Notes under the pieces: generated by a model
What the model saw: only the letters and a program-made list of their open reading frames with translations
Told to the model about the DNA's origin: nothing
The model's database searches: none
Shown: piece by piece, positions 1 to 7,453 of the stretch
How the letters are laid out: the number at the start of each line of letters is the position of its first letter
Numbering within the stretch: position 1 is the first letter of the stretch
Translations under genes and position numbers: made by a program
Origin: JBOGGN01 sp050744165
Lineage (GTDB): Bacteria; Actinomycetota; Acidimicrobiia; Acidimicrobiales; Palsa-688
Direction of reading: 5' to 3'
Assembly: GCA_050744165.1 (NCBI GenBank)
Contig: JBOGGN010000343.1
Coordinates: 1 to 53,711 of the forward strand
DNA: 53,711 nucleotides

Positions 1-984
1 CTGACCAGCTGGCAGTCCTCGCCCACCTCGCCCCTCGGTGGGTGGCTGGACATGGGCGTTCCGGCGGTCGTGGTCGGCACGCCGGCGGTGGCGGCGGAGC
101 CCAACGGGGGCCTGCAGGTGTTCCTGCTGACGACCGGCGACCAGCTGCTCACCGACTGGGAGAGTGGACCCGGGTCACCCTTCGGCGGCTGGCTGGACCT
201 CGTCGAGCCGGCGCTTCCGTGGTTGGTACCGATGGGCGTGACCGGCAGCGTGCTCACCGGCCCGGCAGTTGGGGTCAACTCGGCCGGCGCCATGACCGTG
301 GTGGACGACGACGGTAGCGGGACGATCCTTGCCAGCGTCCAGCCGGCGCCTGGCCAGCCGTTCGGGTCGTGGACCAGTCTCAATTTCCCGAACCCGCCCG
401 TCGGCGTGCCCGCGATGGTCACCGAGCACAACGGCGGGCTGCAGGTTTTCGCCCGCGACAAGGTCGGCGACGTGCTGACGTCGTGGCAGGCGGGCCCGTC
501 GATGCCCTTCGGCGGCTGGCTGGACCTGGGCCCGAACCAGCTGGCGCTGGGTGATCCGGCCGTCGGGGTGACCTCGACGGGTGCCATGTCGGTCTTCGTG
601 CGGACCTTCGGCGGCGGCTTGCTGACGACGTGGCAGCCCGGGCCGAACCAGCCCTTCGGTGGCTGGCTCAGCCTGCGCTTCCCGGCGGTGGCTGTGGGCG
701 TCCCGGCGGTGGCCACCGAGACCAACGGCGGCCTCCAGGTGTTTGCCAGCACTGCGGACAACAGGTTGTTGACGTCGTGGCAGTCTGGCCCCACCGCCCC
801 CTTCGGCGGGTTCCTCGATCTGGGCGGCGACGGGACGATCGGATCCGATCCGGCGGTCGCCACGTTGTCCGGCGGGAGGCTGGCGGTCTTCGTCCGCACT
901 CCCCAGGGGGATACCCTGGTGACGACCCAGCCCGGCGCCAACCAGCCTTTCAGCGCCTTTGTAGACCTGAACATGCCGCATTGA
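1..984 (+). CDS. Beta-propeller repeat protein, 5'-truncated by window edge
   Basis: The reading frame is open from base 1, so the N-terminus lies outside the window; 327 residues are visible. They consist entirely of a repeat of about 49 residues whose signature is (L)LTSWQ..P..PFGGWLDLG. I count seven copies of the motif, the last two degenerate (TLVTTQPGANQPFSAFVDLN is the final one). Seven copies fit a seven-bladed beta-propeller of the PLL-lectin-like kind, but sugar binding is inference. The same repeat recurs in the next gene and in the gene at 3890, so the three are paralogous modules. The stop lies 8 bases before the GTG of the next gene, which suggests one operon. An ATG at 52 is internal to a repeat and is not the start. 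Confidence 0.8.
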   Translation: MTSWQSSPTSPLGGWLDMGVPAVVVGTPAVAAEPNGGLQVFLLTTGDQLLTDWESGPGSPFGGWLDLVEPALPWLVPMGVTGSVLTGPAVGVNSAGAMTVVDDDGSGTILASVQPAPGQPFGSWTSLNFPNPPVGVPAMVTEHNGGLQVFARDKVGDVLTSWQAGPSMPFGGWLDLGPNQLALGDPAVGVTSTGAMSVFVRTFGGGLLTTWQPGPNQPFGGWLSLRFPAVAVGVPAVATETNGGLQVFASTADNRLLTSWQSGPTAPFGGFLDLGGDGTIGSDPAVATLSGGRLAVFVRTPQGDTLVTTQPGANQPFSAFVDLNMPH

Positions 985-992
985 CGGGGCGC

Positions 993-3416
993 GTGGCGCC
1001 CGCCTCAACCCACCGCCTGACCCTCCTGGGTGCTGCCGTTGTGCTCGCCGGCTCCCTGGTCGCTTCGGTGCTGGCTTCGCCGGTCGGGGCTCTCCCGCTC
1101 GCGGACGCGACACAAACGGTGACCTATCGGGGGACAACGGTGCAGGTGCCGGCCAGCTGGGCTGTCGTCGACCTAAGCCGCGACCCCAGCCACTGCGTGT
1201 TGTTCAATGCCTCGGCGCTGTACCTGGGCGCCCAATCGACCAACGCCAGCTGCCCCGCCTCGGCCCTCGGGGTCACCGCGGCGGCCCAACTGCAGCCGCC
1301 CTCGAAGACGGCCCCGGCCGCCGGTACCGGCGTCGATGACGCCACCGGGCACCGCATCGACGCCACCTCGTCCGGCGGCCAGGTTGAAGCGACCCTGTCA
1401 TACGAGGTCGCCTCGAGCGAGGTCTCGTCGCTTCTGGCCCAGCTCGGCGTGACGAAGGTGGTCAAGGCCACTCCGCCCTCGGGTGCCCGAGCCCGAGCTG
1501 CGAATGCCGTCCCGGTGGCCCCGGCAGCCCCGGCAGCGCCGGCGAGTGCCGCCCCAGTGGCCCCGGCCGCCCCGACAGGGCCTGCCCGCGCGGCCGGCGC
1601 CGCCAGCGCACAGGCCCCGCTCGCAGGCGCGGTGCGGTCTGCCGCCGCTGCCCAGGTAACGCCCACGCTGGGCTTCGACACCTGCGCGGCCCCGTCGGTG
1701 GCCACCATGGCCACCTGGTACGCCAGCTCGCCCTACCGCACCGCGGGCATCTATCTCGGTGGCGTCAACGCGGCCTGCGGATGGGGCAACCTGTCGGCGG
1801 CATGGATTACCGCGGTGGCCGAACAAGGGTGGTCGTTCATCCCCACCTACGTCGGCCTCCAGGCGCCGTGCGTCGACCAGACGGGGCTCCAGGCCATCAA
1901 CCCGGCCATGGCCGCCGCCCAGGGTCAGTCCGCGGCCGACGACGCCGTTGCCCAGGCCCTCAACCTGGGGCTGCGGGCGGGTACCCCCATCTATTTCGAC
2001 TCCGAGGCGTACAACAACACGATCGCCAGCTGCACCCAGACGGTCCTGGCGTTCCTTTCGGCGTGGACGGCGGAGCTCCATGCCGACAACTACGTCGCCG
2101 GCGTCTACGGGAGCAGCTCTTCGACGATTGCCGATCTGGTCTCAGCAGTGGGGAACGCCGGTGTTGTGTTGCCCGACGACATCTGGCTGGCCGCGTGGAA
2201 TGGGAACACCGCCGTGTTCGGCGATCCCAACATTCCCGACGGGCTGTGGTCGCAGAGCCAACGGTTGCACCAGTACCAAGGCGGGCACTCCGAGACCTGG
2301 GGCGGGGTGTCGATCAACGTCGACAACGACTCCATCGCAGGCGCCACCGCCATCGCCGGCAACGGCCCCCCACAGTCACTCCAGGTCTTCGCCACCACCT
2401 CTTCGGGCCAGGTGCTGACTGCCTGGCAGTACGCTCCCGGCAGGCCCTTCGATCCCTGGCAGAGCCTGCTGGTCCCCGCGGCGGTCATCGGGTCGCCGAC
2501 CGTGGGTGCCAACCGGAGTGGGGCCTTGCTGCTGTTCGCCCGGACCGCCCGCAACCAGCTCCTGCTGAGTTGGCAGGCCGGCCCCAGCCGGGCCTTCGGC
2601 GGTTGGGTCGATATGGGCCAGGACGGCCAGATCGGATCAGACGCCTCGAGCGCGCTGGACGGCCGGGGGGTCGCCCAGGTGGCGGTCGCCACGACCGGTG
2701 GCCGGATCTTGACGTCGTGGCAGTCCCAGCCCAACGGAGCCTTCGGCGGTTGGTTGGATCTCGGCCTGCCGGCCCGGGCGGCCGGCAACCCGGTGCTGGC
2801 GGTCCAAGCCAACGGAGGCCTGCAGATTTTCGTGCGCACCACCGACGGGCGGATGCTGACCTCGTGGCAAGCGGCTCCCGGCCAACCCCTCGGCGGCTGG
2901 CTGGACCTGGGTCTGGACGGGCAGATCCTCCTCGGTCCCACGGTCGGGAGTAGCCCAAACGGCGCCATGTCGCTGTTCGCCGTGATCAGCGGGGGCCGCA
3001 TGGTGACGGCATGGCAGTCGGCGCCCAACCAACCCTTCGGGGGCTGGTTGGACCTCGGGATCCCCGCCCCCGCGGGGCGGACGCCGGCTGTGGCCGCGGC
3101 CGCCAACGGGGGCCTGCAGCTCCTGGTCCCCACGACCGACAACCGGCTGCTGACCACCTGGCAGGCGGCTCCCGGCCAGCCCTTCGGTGGCTGGCTGGAC
3201 CTCGGTCTTGACCACCAGATCACCTCTACGCCTTCTGCCGCCCTGAACGCCGGTGGCGGGATGCAGCTGTTCGTGCAGGCTAACGGGTCCCGGGTGGTGA
3301 CGACCTGGCAGCCGGCCGCCAGCCAGCCCTTCGGCGGTTGGCTGGACCTCGGCCTCCCCGGATCGGTCGTCGGGACCCCACGGGTGGCCGTCAACCTGGC
3401 GGGTGGCTCGGGGTGA
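993..3416 (+). CDS. Secreted DUF1906 (glycoside-hydrolase-like) protein with beta-propeller repeats
   Basis: This 807-residue protein starts at GTG 993, which puts a clean signal peptide first (Arg-containing n-region, hydrophobic core LTLLGAAVVLAGSLVASVLA, Ala-X-Ala-like site). Residues up to about 160 form an N-terminal domain, followed by an Ala/Pro-rich linker (about 165-215). Next comes a domain of about 215 residues beginning TPTLGFDTCAAPS and containing TPIYFDSEAYN and a terminal NVDNDS. This matches the DUF1906/Rv2525c-like glycoside-hydrolase-like family. The C-terminal 350 residues hold seven LTSWQ...FGGWLDLG repeats and the beginning of an eighth that stops abruptly. Enzyme activity is unproven for the family; cell-wall glycan binding or cleavage is a reasonable inference. 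The stop overlaps the next start (GTGA). Confidence 0.8.
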   Translation: MAPASTHRLTLLGAAVVLAGSLVASVLASPVGALPLADATQTVTYRGTTVQVPASWAVVDLSRDPSHCVLFNASALYLGAQSTNASCPASALGVTAAAQLQPPSKTAPAAGTGVDDATGHRIDATSSGGQVEATLSYEVASSEVSSLLAQLGVTKVVKATPPSGARARAANAVPVAPAAPAAPASAAPVAPAAPTGPARAAGAASAQAPLAGAVRSAAAAQVTPTLGFDTCAAPSVATMATWYASSPYRTAGIYLGGVNAACGWGNLSAAWITAVAEQGWSFIPTYVGLQAPCVDQTGLQAINPAMAAAQGQSAADDAVAQALNLGLRAGTPIYFDSEAYNNTIASCTQTVLAFLSAWTAELHADNYVAGVYGSSSSTIADLVSAVGNAGVVLPDDIWLAAWNGNTAVFGDPNIPDGLWSQSQRLHQYQGGHSETWGGVSINVDNDSIAGATAIAGNGPPQSLQVFATTSSGQVLTAWQYAPGRPFDPWQSLLVPAAVIGSPTVGANRSGALLLFARTARNQLLLSWQAGPSRAFGGWVDMGQDGQIGSDASSALDGRGVAQVAVATTGGRILTSWQSQPNGAFGGWLDLGLPARAAGNPVLAVQANGGLQIFVRTTDGRMLTSWQAAPGQPLGGWLDLGLDGQILLGPTVGSSPNGAMSLFAVISGGRMVTAWQSAPNQPFGGWLDLGIPAPAGRTPAVAAAANGGLQLLVPTTDNRLLTTWQAAPGQPFGGWLDLGLDHQITSTPSAALNAGGGMQLFVQANGSRVVTTWQPAASQPFGGWLDLGLPGSVVGTPRVAVNLAGGSG

Positions 3417-3883
3417 TTACCGGTACCCCGGTCAGCGGCTACGGGATCGCCCTCAGCCCGCCCCCCGGATGGGAGGCCGTCATCTTCCAGCGGTCGCCGG
3501 CTCCGGGCGAGACGACTCATCCGGTGATCCATGCCGGCAACTTCGCCCTTCCCGCGGTGCGGGGCGACTACGGCAGCGGGGCAGTCGATGTGATGCTCCC
3601 CGGTGACATCTTTTTCTGCCTCCTCGAGTTCCACCGGTCGAGCGCCGGCCAGGCGCTGTTCGCCAGCAACGGGCGCCCAAGCCAGCTGACGGCAGCCGAC
3701 CTGAGTCCCCGGGCGCTGCAACGGGCGCTGCCGGGCCAGGCCGGCGTCCAGCGATTCTTCGCCGACCACGGGCGGGCGTTCTGCCTGTACCTGGTTGTCT
3801 CCGGCCCGCCAGGTCGTTCCGGACTGTTTTCGGGGCCGAACCAGCTGCTCCAGACGCTCCAGGTCGCTCCGACAGGAGGCTGA
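3413..3883 (+). CDS. Conserved-looking hypothetical protein, coupled to propeller genes
   Basis: A 156-residue protein starting at GTG 3413, which overlaps the upstream stop in a GTGA tetranucleotide and implies translational coupling. It has no signal peptide or membrane segment. The N-terminal half reads like a small beta-rich domain (GIALSPPPGWEAVIFQR) and the middle has GDYGSGAVDVML and DIFFCLLEF. The C-terminal part ends in a hydrophobic FCLYLVV strand. I do not recognise a named family. Because it lies between two exported propeller proteins yet is predicted cytoplasmic, it may be an accessory or quality-control factor for the cassette; that is inference. Confidence 0.7.
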   Translation: MITGTPVSGYGIALSPPPGWEAVIFQRSPAPGETTHPVIHAGNFALPAVRGDYGSGAVDVMLPGDIFFCLLEFHRSSAGQALFASNGRPSQLTAADLSPRALQRALPGQAGVQRFFADHGRAFCLYLVVSGPPGRSGLFSGPNQLLQTLQVAPTGG

Positions 3884-3889
3884 GTTCCC

Positions 3890-5536
3890 ATGCGACGAAG
3901 ACTCATCGATTCGGTAGCCGGCATCTTGGACCTGGGACCGAGCCGTCGGAGCTTCCTCAAAGGGGCCGCCATGACGGCCACGGCGCTGGCCGTCGCTCCC
4001 GCCGACTTCATTCTGCGGCCGGTGAGCGCGTACGCAACAATATGCAGTTGTGGCTCGTCGGATTGTGGTTGCGGAACCCAGTGCTGCGACGGCTACACCG
4101 AGTTCTGCTGCACCCTGCACGGGGCCAACGCCTGCCCGGTGGGCAGTTTTGCCGGCGGCTGGTGGAAAGCCGACGGGTCCATCTATTGCAGCGGTCCCCG
4201 CTATTACATCGATTGTTTGGCGGAATGCACGACCTGCAGCAACGGTTGCGGCCCGAGTGCCTTTTGCAGCCCGCAATGCGATAACACCACCTGTGGGTGC
4301 GCCCTCGGCAGTTGCGACAATTACCAGGCGGGTTGCATCCAGTTCCGCTACGGGCAGTGCCACCAGGAAATCGCCTGCAGCGGGCGAATCGCCTGCCGGG
4401 TGGTGTCCTGCACCCCGCCGTGGCTGCTCGACTCCTCCTGCACCACCAGCAGCGCCACCGACGACGGCACAGCCAACCAGAACGCGCCTTGCCTCCAGCA
4501 GGCCGATGCGGCCGCCTTCGCACCGGCGGTTGTGTTCAGGGGCACGAGCATGCAGCTGTTCGCAGCCACTTCCTCCGGGCGGCTCATGACCACCGCCTAC
4601 CCGATCTCAGCCCAGATCCCGGTCGATTGGCAGGACCTGAACCTGCCAGCGACGCCCGCCGGCACCCCGGCGGTCGGCTTTGCCCCCGACGGCTCCATGT
4701 CGGTCTTCGTGCGTACCACTGACGGTCGGCTTCTCACCTCGTGGCAGGCGACGCCGGCCAAGGGGTTCGGCGGTTGGCTGGACTTAGGTCTCGACGGCGA
4801 GATGGTCAGCGATCCGGCCATCGGCATCAAGGCCGACGGGACCATGGAACTCTTTGTCGTCGCCTCTCCAGGGCGCCTGCTCACCTCATGGCAGCCCGCG
4901 CCCTACGCGGGGTTCGGCGGGTGGCTCGACCTCGGCCTCCCCGACGAGGCCGACGGACCCCCGACGGTGGTCACCCAGCCCAACGGCGGCCTGCAGGTGT
5001 TCGTCCACACCATTGACAGCCGCCTCCTCACGTCATGGCAGGCCGGGCCCACCTCGCCGTTGGGCGGTTGGCTGGATCTCGGTCTGGTCGGCGAGATCGG
5101 CGCCCCACCGGCGGTCGGAAAAAAGTCCGACGGCAGCATGGAGTTGTTCGTCACCGGAGCCGACGGCCGGATACTGACGTCATGGCAGAGTGGCGTCGGA
5201 GCACCCTTCGGGGGATGGCTGACCATGGCGTTTCCCGCTTCTGCGAAGGGCGTCGCCGCCGTCGGCACCGAGGCCAGCGGTGGCCTCGAGGTGTTCGTCC
5301 ACACCACCGACGACCGACTGCTCACGTCCTGGCAGACCGGTCCGACGGTGCCCTTCGGTGGGTGGCTCGACCTCGGATTGGGTGGCCAGGTCGCCTCCGA
5401 TCCGGCGGTGGTCGTGAATGGAGCCCACGCGATGGTCGTCTTCGTCCGGGGACAGAATTCCAGCGTCTGGTCAACGGTGCAATCCGGGCCGAACGCTCCG
5501 TTCGGAGCCTGGACCGATTTGCAGCTCCCGGCGTAG
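3890..5536 (+). CDS. Tat-exported Cys-rich (methylamine dehydrogenase light-chain-like) protein fused to a seven-repeat beta-propeller
   Basis: The 548-residue protein starts with a twin-arginine signal (SRRSFLKG at 18-25, then a hydrophobic Ala/Thr stretch). Residues 52-201 contain 26 cysteines. The pattern CC.....FCCTL.G...CP.G.....WW.....YC....YY.DC resembles the disulfide-knotted light chain of methylamine dehydrogenase. Tryptophans 91/92 and 178 lie in places comparable to the two Trp that form TTQ there, but cofactor formation is not shown. Residues 205-548 hold seven copies of the propeller motif (RLLTSWQ...FGGWLDLG). A strong AGGAGG lies 10 bases upstream of the ATG. MauD- and MauE-like genes follow, which fits Cys-rich maturation outside the cytoplasm. 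Fusion of this domain to a propeller is unusual. Confidence 0.8.
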   Translation: MRRRLIDSVAGILDLGPSRRSFLKGAAMTATALAVAPADFILRPVSAYATICSCGSSDCGCGTQCCDGYTEFCCTLHGANACPVGSFAGGWWKADGSIYCSGPRYYIDCLAECTTCSNGCGPSAFCSPQCDNTTCGCALGSCDNYQAGCIQFRYGQCHQEIACSGRIACRVVSCTPPWLLDSSCTTSSATDDGTANQNAPCLQQADAAAFAPAVVFRGTSMQLFAATSSGRLMTTAYPISAQIPVDWQDLNLPATPAGTPAVGFAPDGSMSVFVRTTDGRLLTSWQATPAKGFGGWLDLGLDGEMVSDPAIGIKADGTMELFVVASPGRLLTSWQPAPYAGFGGWLDLGLPDEADGPPTVVTQPNGGLQVFVHTIDSRLLTSWQAGPTSPLGGWLDLGLVGEIGAPPAVGKKSDGSMELFVTGADGRILTSWQSGVGAPFGGWLTMAFPASAKGVAAVGTEASGGLEVFVHTTDDRLLTSWQTGPTVPFGGWLDLGLGGQVASDPAVVVNGAHAMVVFVRGQNSSVWSTVQSGPNAPFGAWTDLQLPA

Positions 5537-5558
5537 CTGACTCGATGCCGGCCGAACC

Positions 5559-5586
5559 TACGATTGTCGGCGTGATTTCTCGATGA
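5559..5586 (+). promoter_or_regulatory. Candidate leaderless promoter with 4-codon coupled mini-ORF
   Basis: TACGAT at 5559-5564 fits a -10 element. Seven bases later comes GTG at 5572, opening GTG ATT TCT CGA TGA, whose stop overlaps the ATG of the next gene (ATGA). Ribosomes loading on a leaderless message could thus be handed to the main start. No Shine-Dalgarno sequence precedes that ATG. The same layout recurs at 18381-18432 and 31912-31938. Confidence 0.4.
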
Positions 5587-6539
5587 CCGCGCTCGCCGTT
5601 ATCGAGTTGGTAGCCATTGTCATCCTTATGGTCCTCGTCGCGGGACTGCTGCGCAGCCACGCCGATATCTTGCGGGCGTTGCACGGTCTCGGGATCGATC
5701 TGAATGACCGCGCCGACGATGGGTCCCAACCGGGGCACCCGGGGGCGGGGCTGGGGCGGACCGTCGGTGTTCGGTCACCCGGTCGGCGGCCGCCGGGTCC
5801 GACGCCGGGGCTTCCCGGCGCCGGAGCCATAGCAGCGTCCGACGGCCGGGTGGCGGCTGACCTGGCGGGGCGGTCCCCTTCGGGAGACGCCCTGCGGATT
5901 CCGGTCACGTCGGTCCGCCATGACACGTTGCTGGCGTTCCTGACCACTGGCTGCACCACCTGTCTGGCGTTCTGGCAGGCCGTGGGCCAGCGCCGGCTGG
6001 CCGTTCCCGGCGATGCCCGGGTCGTGGTGGTGGTTCATGACGCCGGGGAGGAGAGCATCAGCCGGGTCGAGTCACTGTCGCCCGCCGGAATCCGAGTGGT
6101 CATGTCGAGCGCCGCCTGGGACGACTATGGCGTCGCCTACGCGCCGTATTTCGTCTATGTCTCGGGTCCCGAAGGCCGGGTGGTGGGCGAGGGGGTGGCG
6201 GGAACCTGGCAGGAGCTGGCGTCGCTCATGGACCAGGCGCTCGCCGACGCCGGTGCCGGGCCCGCGGCGGCATCGGTCGGTGCGGGCGGATCGCGGGCTG
6301 AACGGGGCGGGGGTCGAATCGACTCGGACCTTCGGGCCGCCGGCATCGTGCCCGGTGACCCTCGGTTGTATCCGGCTCGCCTGGACCAGGCCCCGCTCTC
6401 CGGTCAGGCCGCGTCCTCGGGTCAGGCGCCCTCCCCGGACGTCCACACCCCGCCCCCGGACGTCCAGACCCCCTCCCCGGACGTCCGGGCCCCGTCGCCG
6501 AGATCAAATGCCCCGTCGAACGGTTCCCCCGATCGATGA
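5583..6539 (+). CDS. MauD-like membrane-anchored thioredoxin-fold protein
   Basis: A 318-residue protein. Residues 1-24 form a single N-terminal membrane helix followed by RSHADILRALHGLGIDL, a layout typical of MauD-like redoxins. The redox motif is Cys124-Thr-Thr-Cys127 in FLTTGCTTCLAFWQ, followed by a thioredoxin-like core with a cis-Pro-like segment (YAPYFVYV). MauD proteins deliver or isomerise disulfides for the Cys-rich methylamine dehydrogenase light chain, and here the Cys-rich protein is encoded just upstream. The last 60 residues are a low-complexity tail of SPDVQTP-type repeats encoded by roughly 24-base DNA repeats (about 6420-6500). The stop overlaps a tiny downstream ORF (ATGA). 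Confidence 0.78.
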   Translation: MTALAVIELVAIVILMVLVAGLLRSHADILRALHGLGIDLNDRADDGSQPGHPGAGLGRTVGVRSPGRRPPGPTPGLPGAGAIAASDGRVAADLAGRSPSGDALRIPVTSVRHDTLLAFLTTGCTTCLAFWQAVGQRRLAVPGDARVVVVVHDAGEESISRVESLSPAGIRVVMSSAAWDDYGVAYAPYFVYVSGPEGRVVGEGVAGTWQELASLMDQALADAGAGPAAASVGAGGSRAERGGGRIDSDLRAAGIVPGDPRLYPARLDQAPLSGQAASSGQAPSPDVHTPPPDVQTPSPDVRAPSPRSNAPSNGSPDR

Positions 6540-6616
6540 CACCGACGGCCCTGGTCACCGGCGTGGGCGTGGCGGTGGCAGTCATCGCCGGGCTGCGCTC
6601 GACGTGGTCCCCGTGA
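6536..6616 (+). CDS. 26-residue single-span membrane peptide (small ORF)
   Basis: ATG 6536 overlaps the stop of the MauD-like gene (ATGA). The frame encodes 26 residues: MTPTALVTGVGVAVAVIAGL followed by RSTWSP. This is one hydrophobic segment with a basic end, as in small membrane proteins. Its stop codon is embedded in TGAGGCGAG, the Shine-Dalgarno-like sequence of the following gene at 6626. It is too short for routine gene finding, but both junctions look translationally coupled. Function unknown; it could instead be only a translational bridge. Confidence 0.5.
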   Translation: MTPTALVTGVGVAVAVIAGLRSTWSP

Positions 6617-6625
6617 GGCGAGTCG

Positions 6626-7270
6626 ATGCTGGCGAGCATCCATCCGCTCGGGGAGCGGGCCAAGGGCAACCGATGGTGGGTCACGGCGGTCGCTTACCTC
6701 GCGTCCTCGCTGCTTGCCGGTGCCCTGATCGGCTCCGTCGCCGGAGTGGTGGGATTCGGCGTGGCAGCCGTTGCTCGGCCGGCGCCGGTGGTGTTGGCCT
6801 GGGCGGTCGCCGCCTGTTGCCTGGCCGCGGCGCTGATCGAGATCCGAGCCGTGCCGGTATCCCTCCCGAGCGTGCGCCGGCAGGTCAACGAAGACTGGCT
6901 GAACCGCTACCGCGGATGGGTCTACGGAGCCGGATTCGGGTTCCAGCTGGGTCTCGGGGTGGTCACCATCGTCACCACGCCGGCGGTGTACCTCATGGCC
7001 CTCATGGGGTCGCTGGCCGGGCTGGAGGCGGGCTGGGCTACAGGTGCCGATCCGGTCGCCGCGACGCTGGCCGGATCCGCAGTCGGCGCCGCCTTCGGTC
7101 TGGTGCGGGCGATGCCCATCTTCGGCGGCGTCAGGGTGCGTGCCCCCGGTCAGCTCCGCGCCGTCCACCGTCGCCTCGAGGAGGCCCGGCGCCGCTCGAG
7201 CTGGCTCACCGCTGGCGGTCTGGCGGCTGCAGCGACCGCGGCCGCCCTCTACGGGGTGCGGTGGGCCTGA
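6626..7270 (+). CDS. Polytopic membrane protein of the Mau-like cassette
   Basis: A 214-residue protein with about four to five hydrophobic segments: near 20-50, 55-75, 105-130, 145-165 and a C-terminal Ala-rich span before the terminal YGVRWA. A short basic loop (RRQVNEDWLNRYRGW) lies in the middle. It has only two Cys (adjacent, in the second hydrophobic segment), so it is not an obvious DsbD/CcdA-type electron carrier. I do not recognise a family. Its position between MauD-like and MauE-like genes suggests a membrane partner of the maturation system. GAGGCGAG lies just upstream of the ATG. The last 10 codons are repeated downstream as tandem DNA copies. Confidence 0.7.
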   Translation: MLASIHPLGERAKGNRWWVTAVAYLASSLLAGALIGSVAGVVGFGVAAVARPAPVVLAWAVAACCLAAALIEIRAVPVSLPSVRRQVNEDWLNRYRGWVYGAGFGFQLGLGVVTIVTTPAVYLMALMGSLAGLEAGWATGADPVAATLAGSAVGAAFGLVRAMPIFGGVRVRAPGQLRAVHRRLEEARRRSSWLTAGGLAAAATAAALYGVRWA

Positions 7271-7378
7271 GCCTGCGGCCGCCCTCTACGGGGTGCGGTG
7301 GGCCTAGGGCCCTCGGCCGCCCTCTACGGGGTCCGGTGGGCCTAGGGCCCGCGGCCGCGGTGGGCTTGAGCCCTCGGC
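7239..7378 (+). repeat. Tandem repeat, 37-38 base unit, three copies plus a degenerate fourth
   Basis: The core CGGCCGCCCTCTACGGGGT continues to GGTGGGCCT. It occurs at 7239-7268, 7276-7305 and 7314-7343, with a shortened copy from about 7352. The first copy is the 3' end of the membrane-protein gene and encodes its terminal AAALYGVRWA; the others lie in the gap before the MauE-like gene. The third copy has one substitution (GTCC for GTGC). Slippage-type expansion of a coding 3' end is the simplest reading. Confidence 0.8.
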
Positions 7379-7453
7379 CAGTGCGCAGGTGGTGAGCCCC
7401 CGCACGACCTCCGAGGTAGCCGCGCCGTGCCTTGCCAGCCAGGAGCCGAGGCC

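Noticed and set aside
630..992. Upstream extension of the DUF1906 gene frame to an ATG at 630
   Set aside because: It lies inside the previous gene in another frame, is Arg-rich without family features, and would hide the signal peptide that begins at GTG 993.
3890..5536. Naming the Cys-rich protein as a working methylamine dehydrogenase subunit
   Set aside because: No heavy-chain gene of the known type, no MauG-like diheme protein and no amicyanin gene is in the window, and the propeller repeats are of a different kind. Only domain resemblance is claimed.
7239..7378. CRISPR-like repeats
   Set aside because: The copies are directly adjacent with spacers of only 7-8 similar bases and the first is coding, so this is a tandem duplication.
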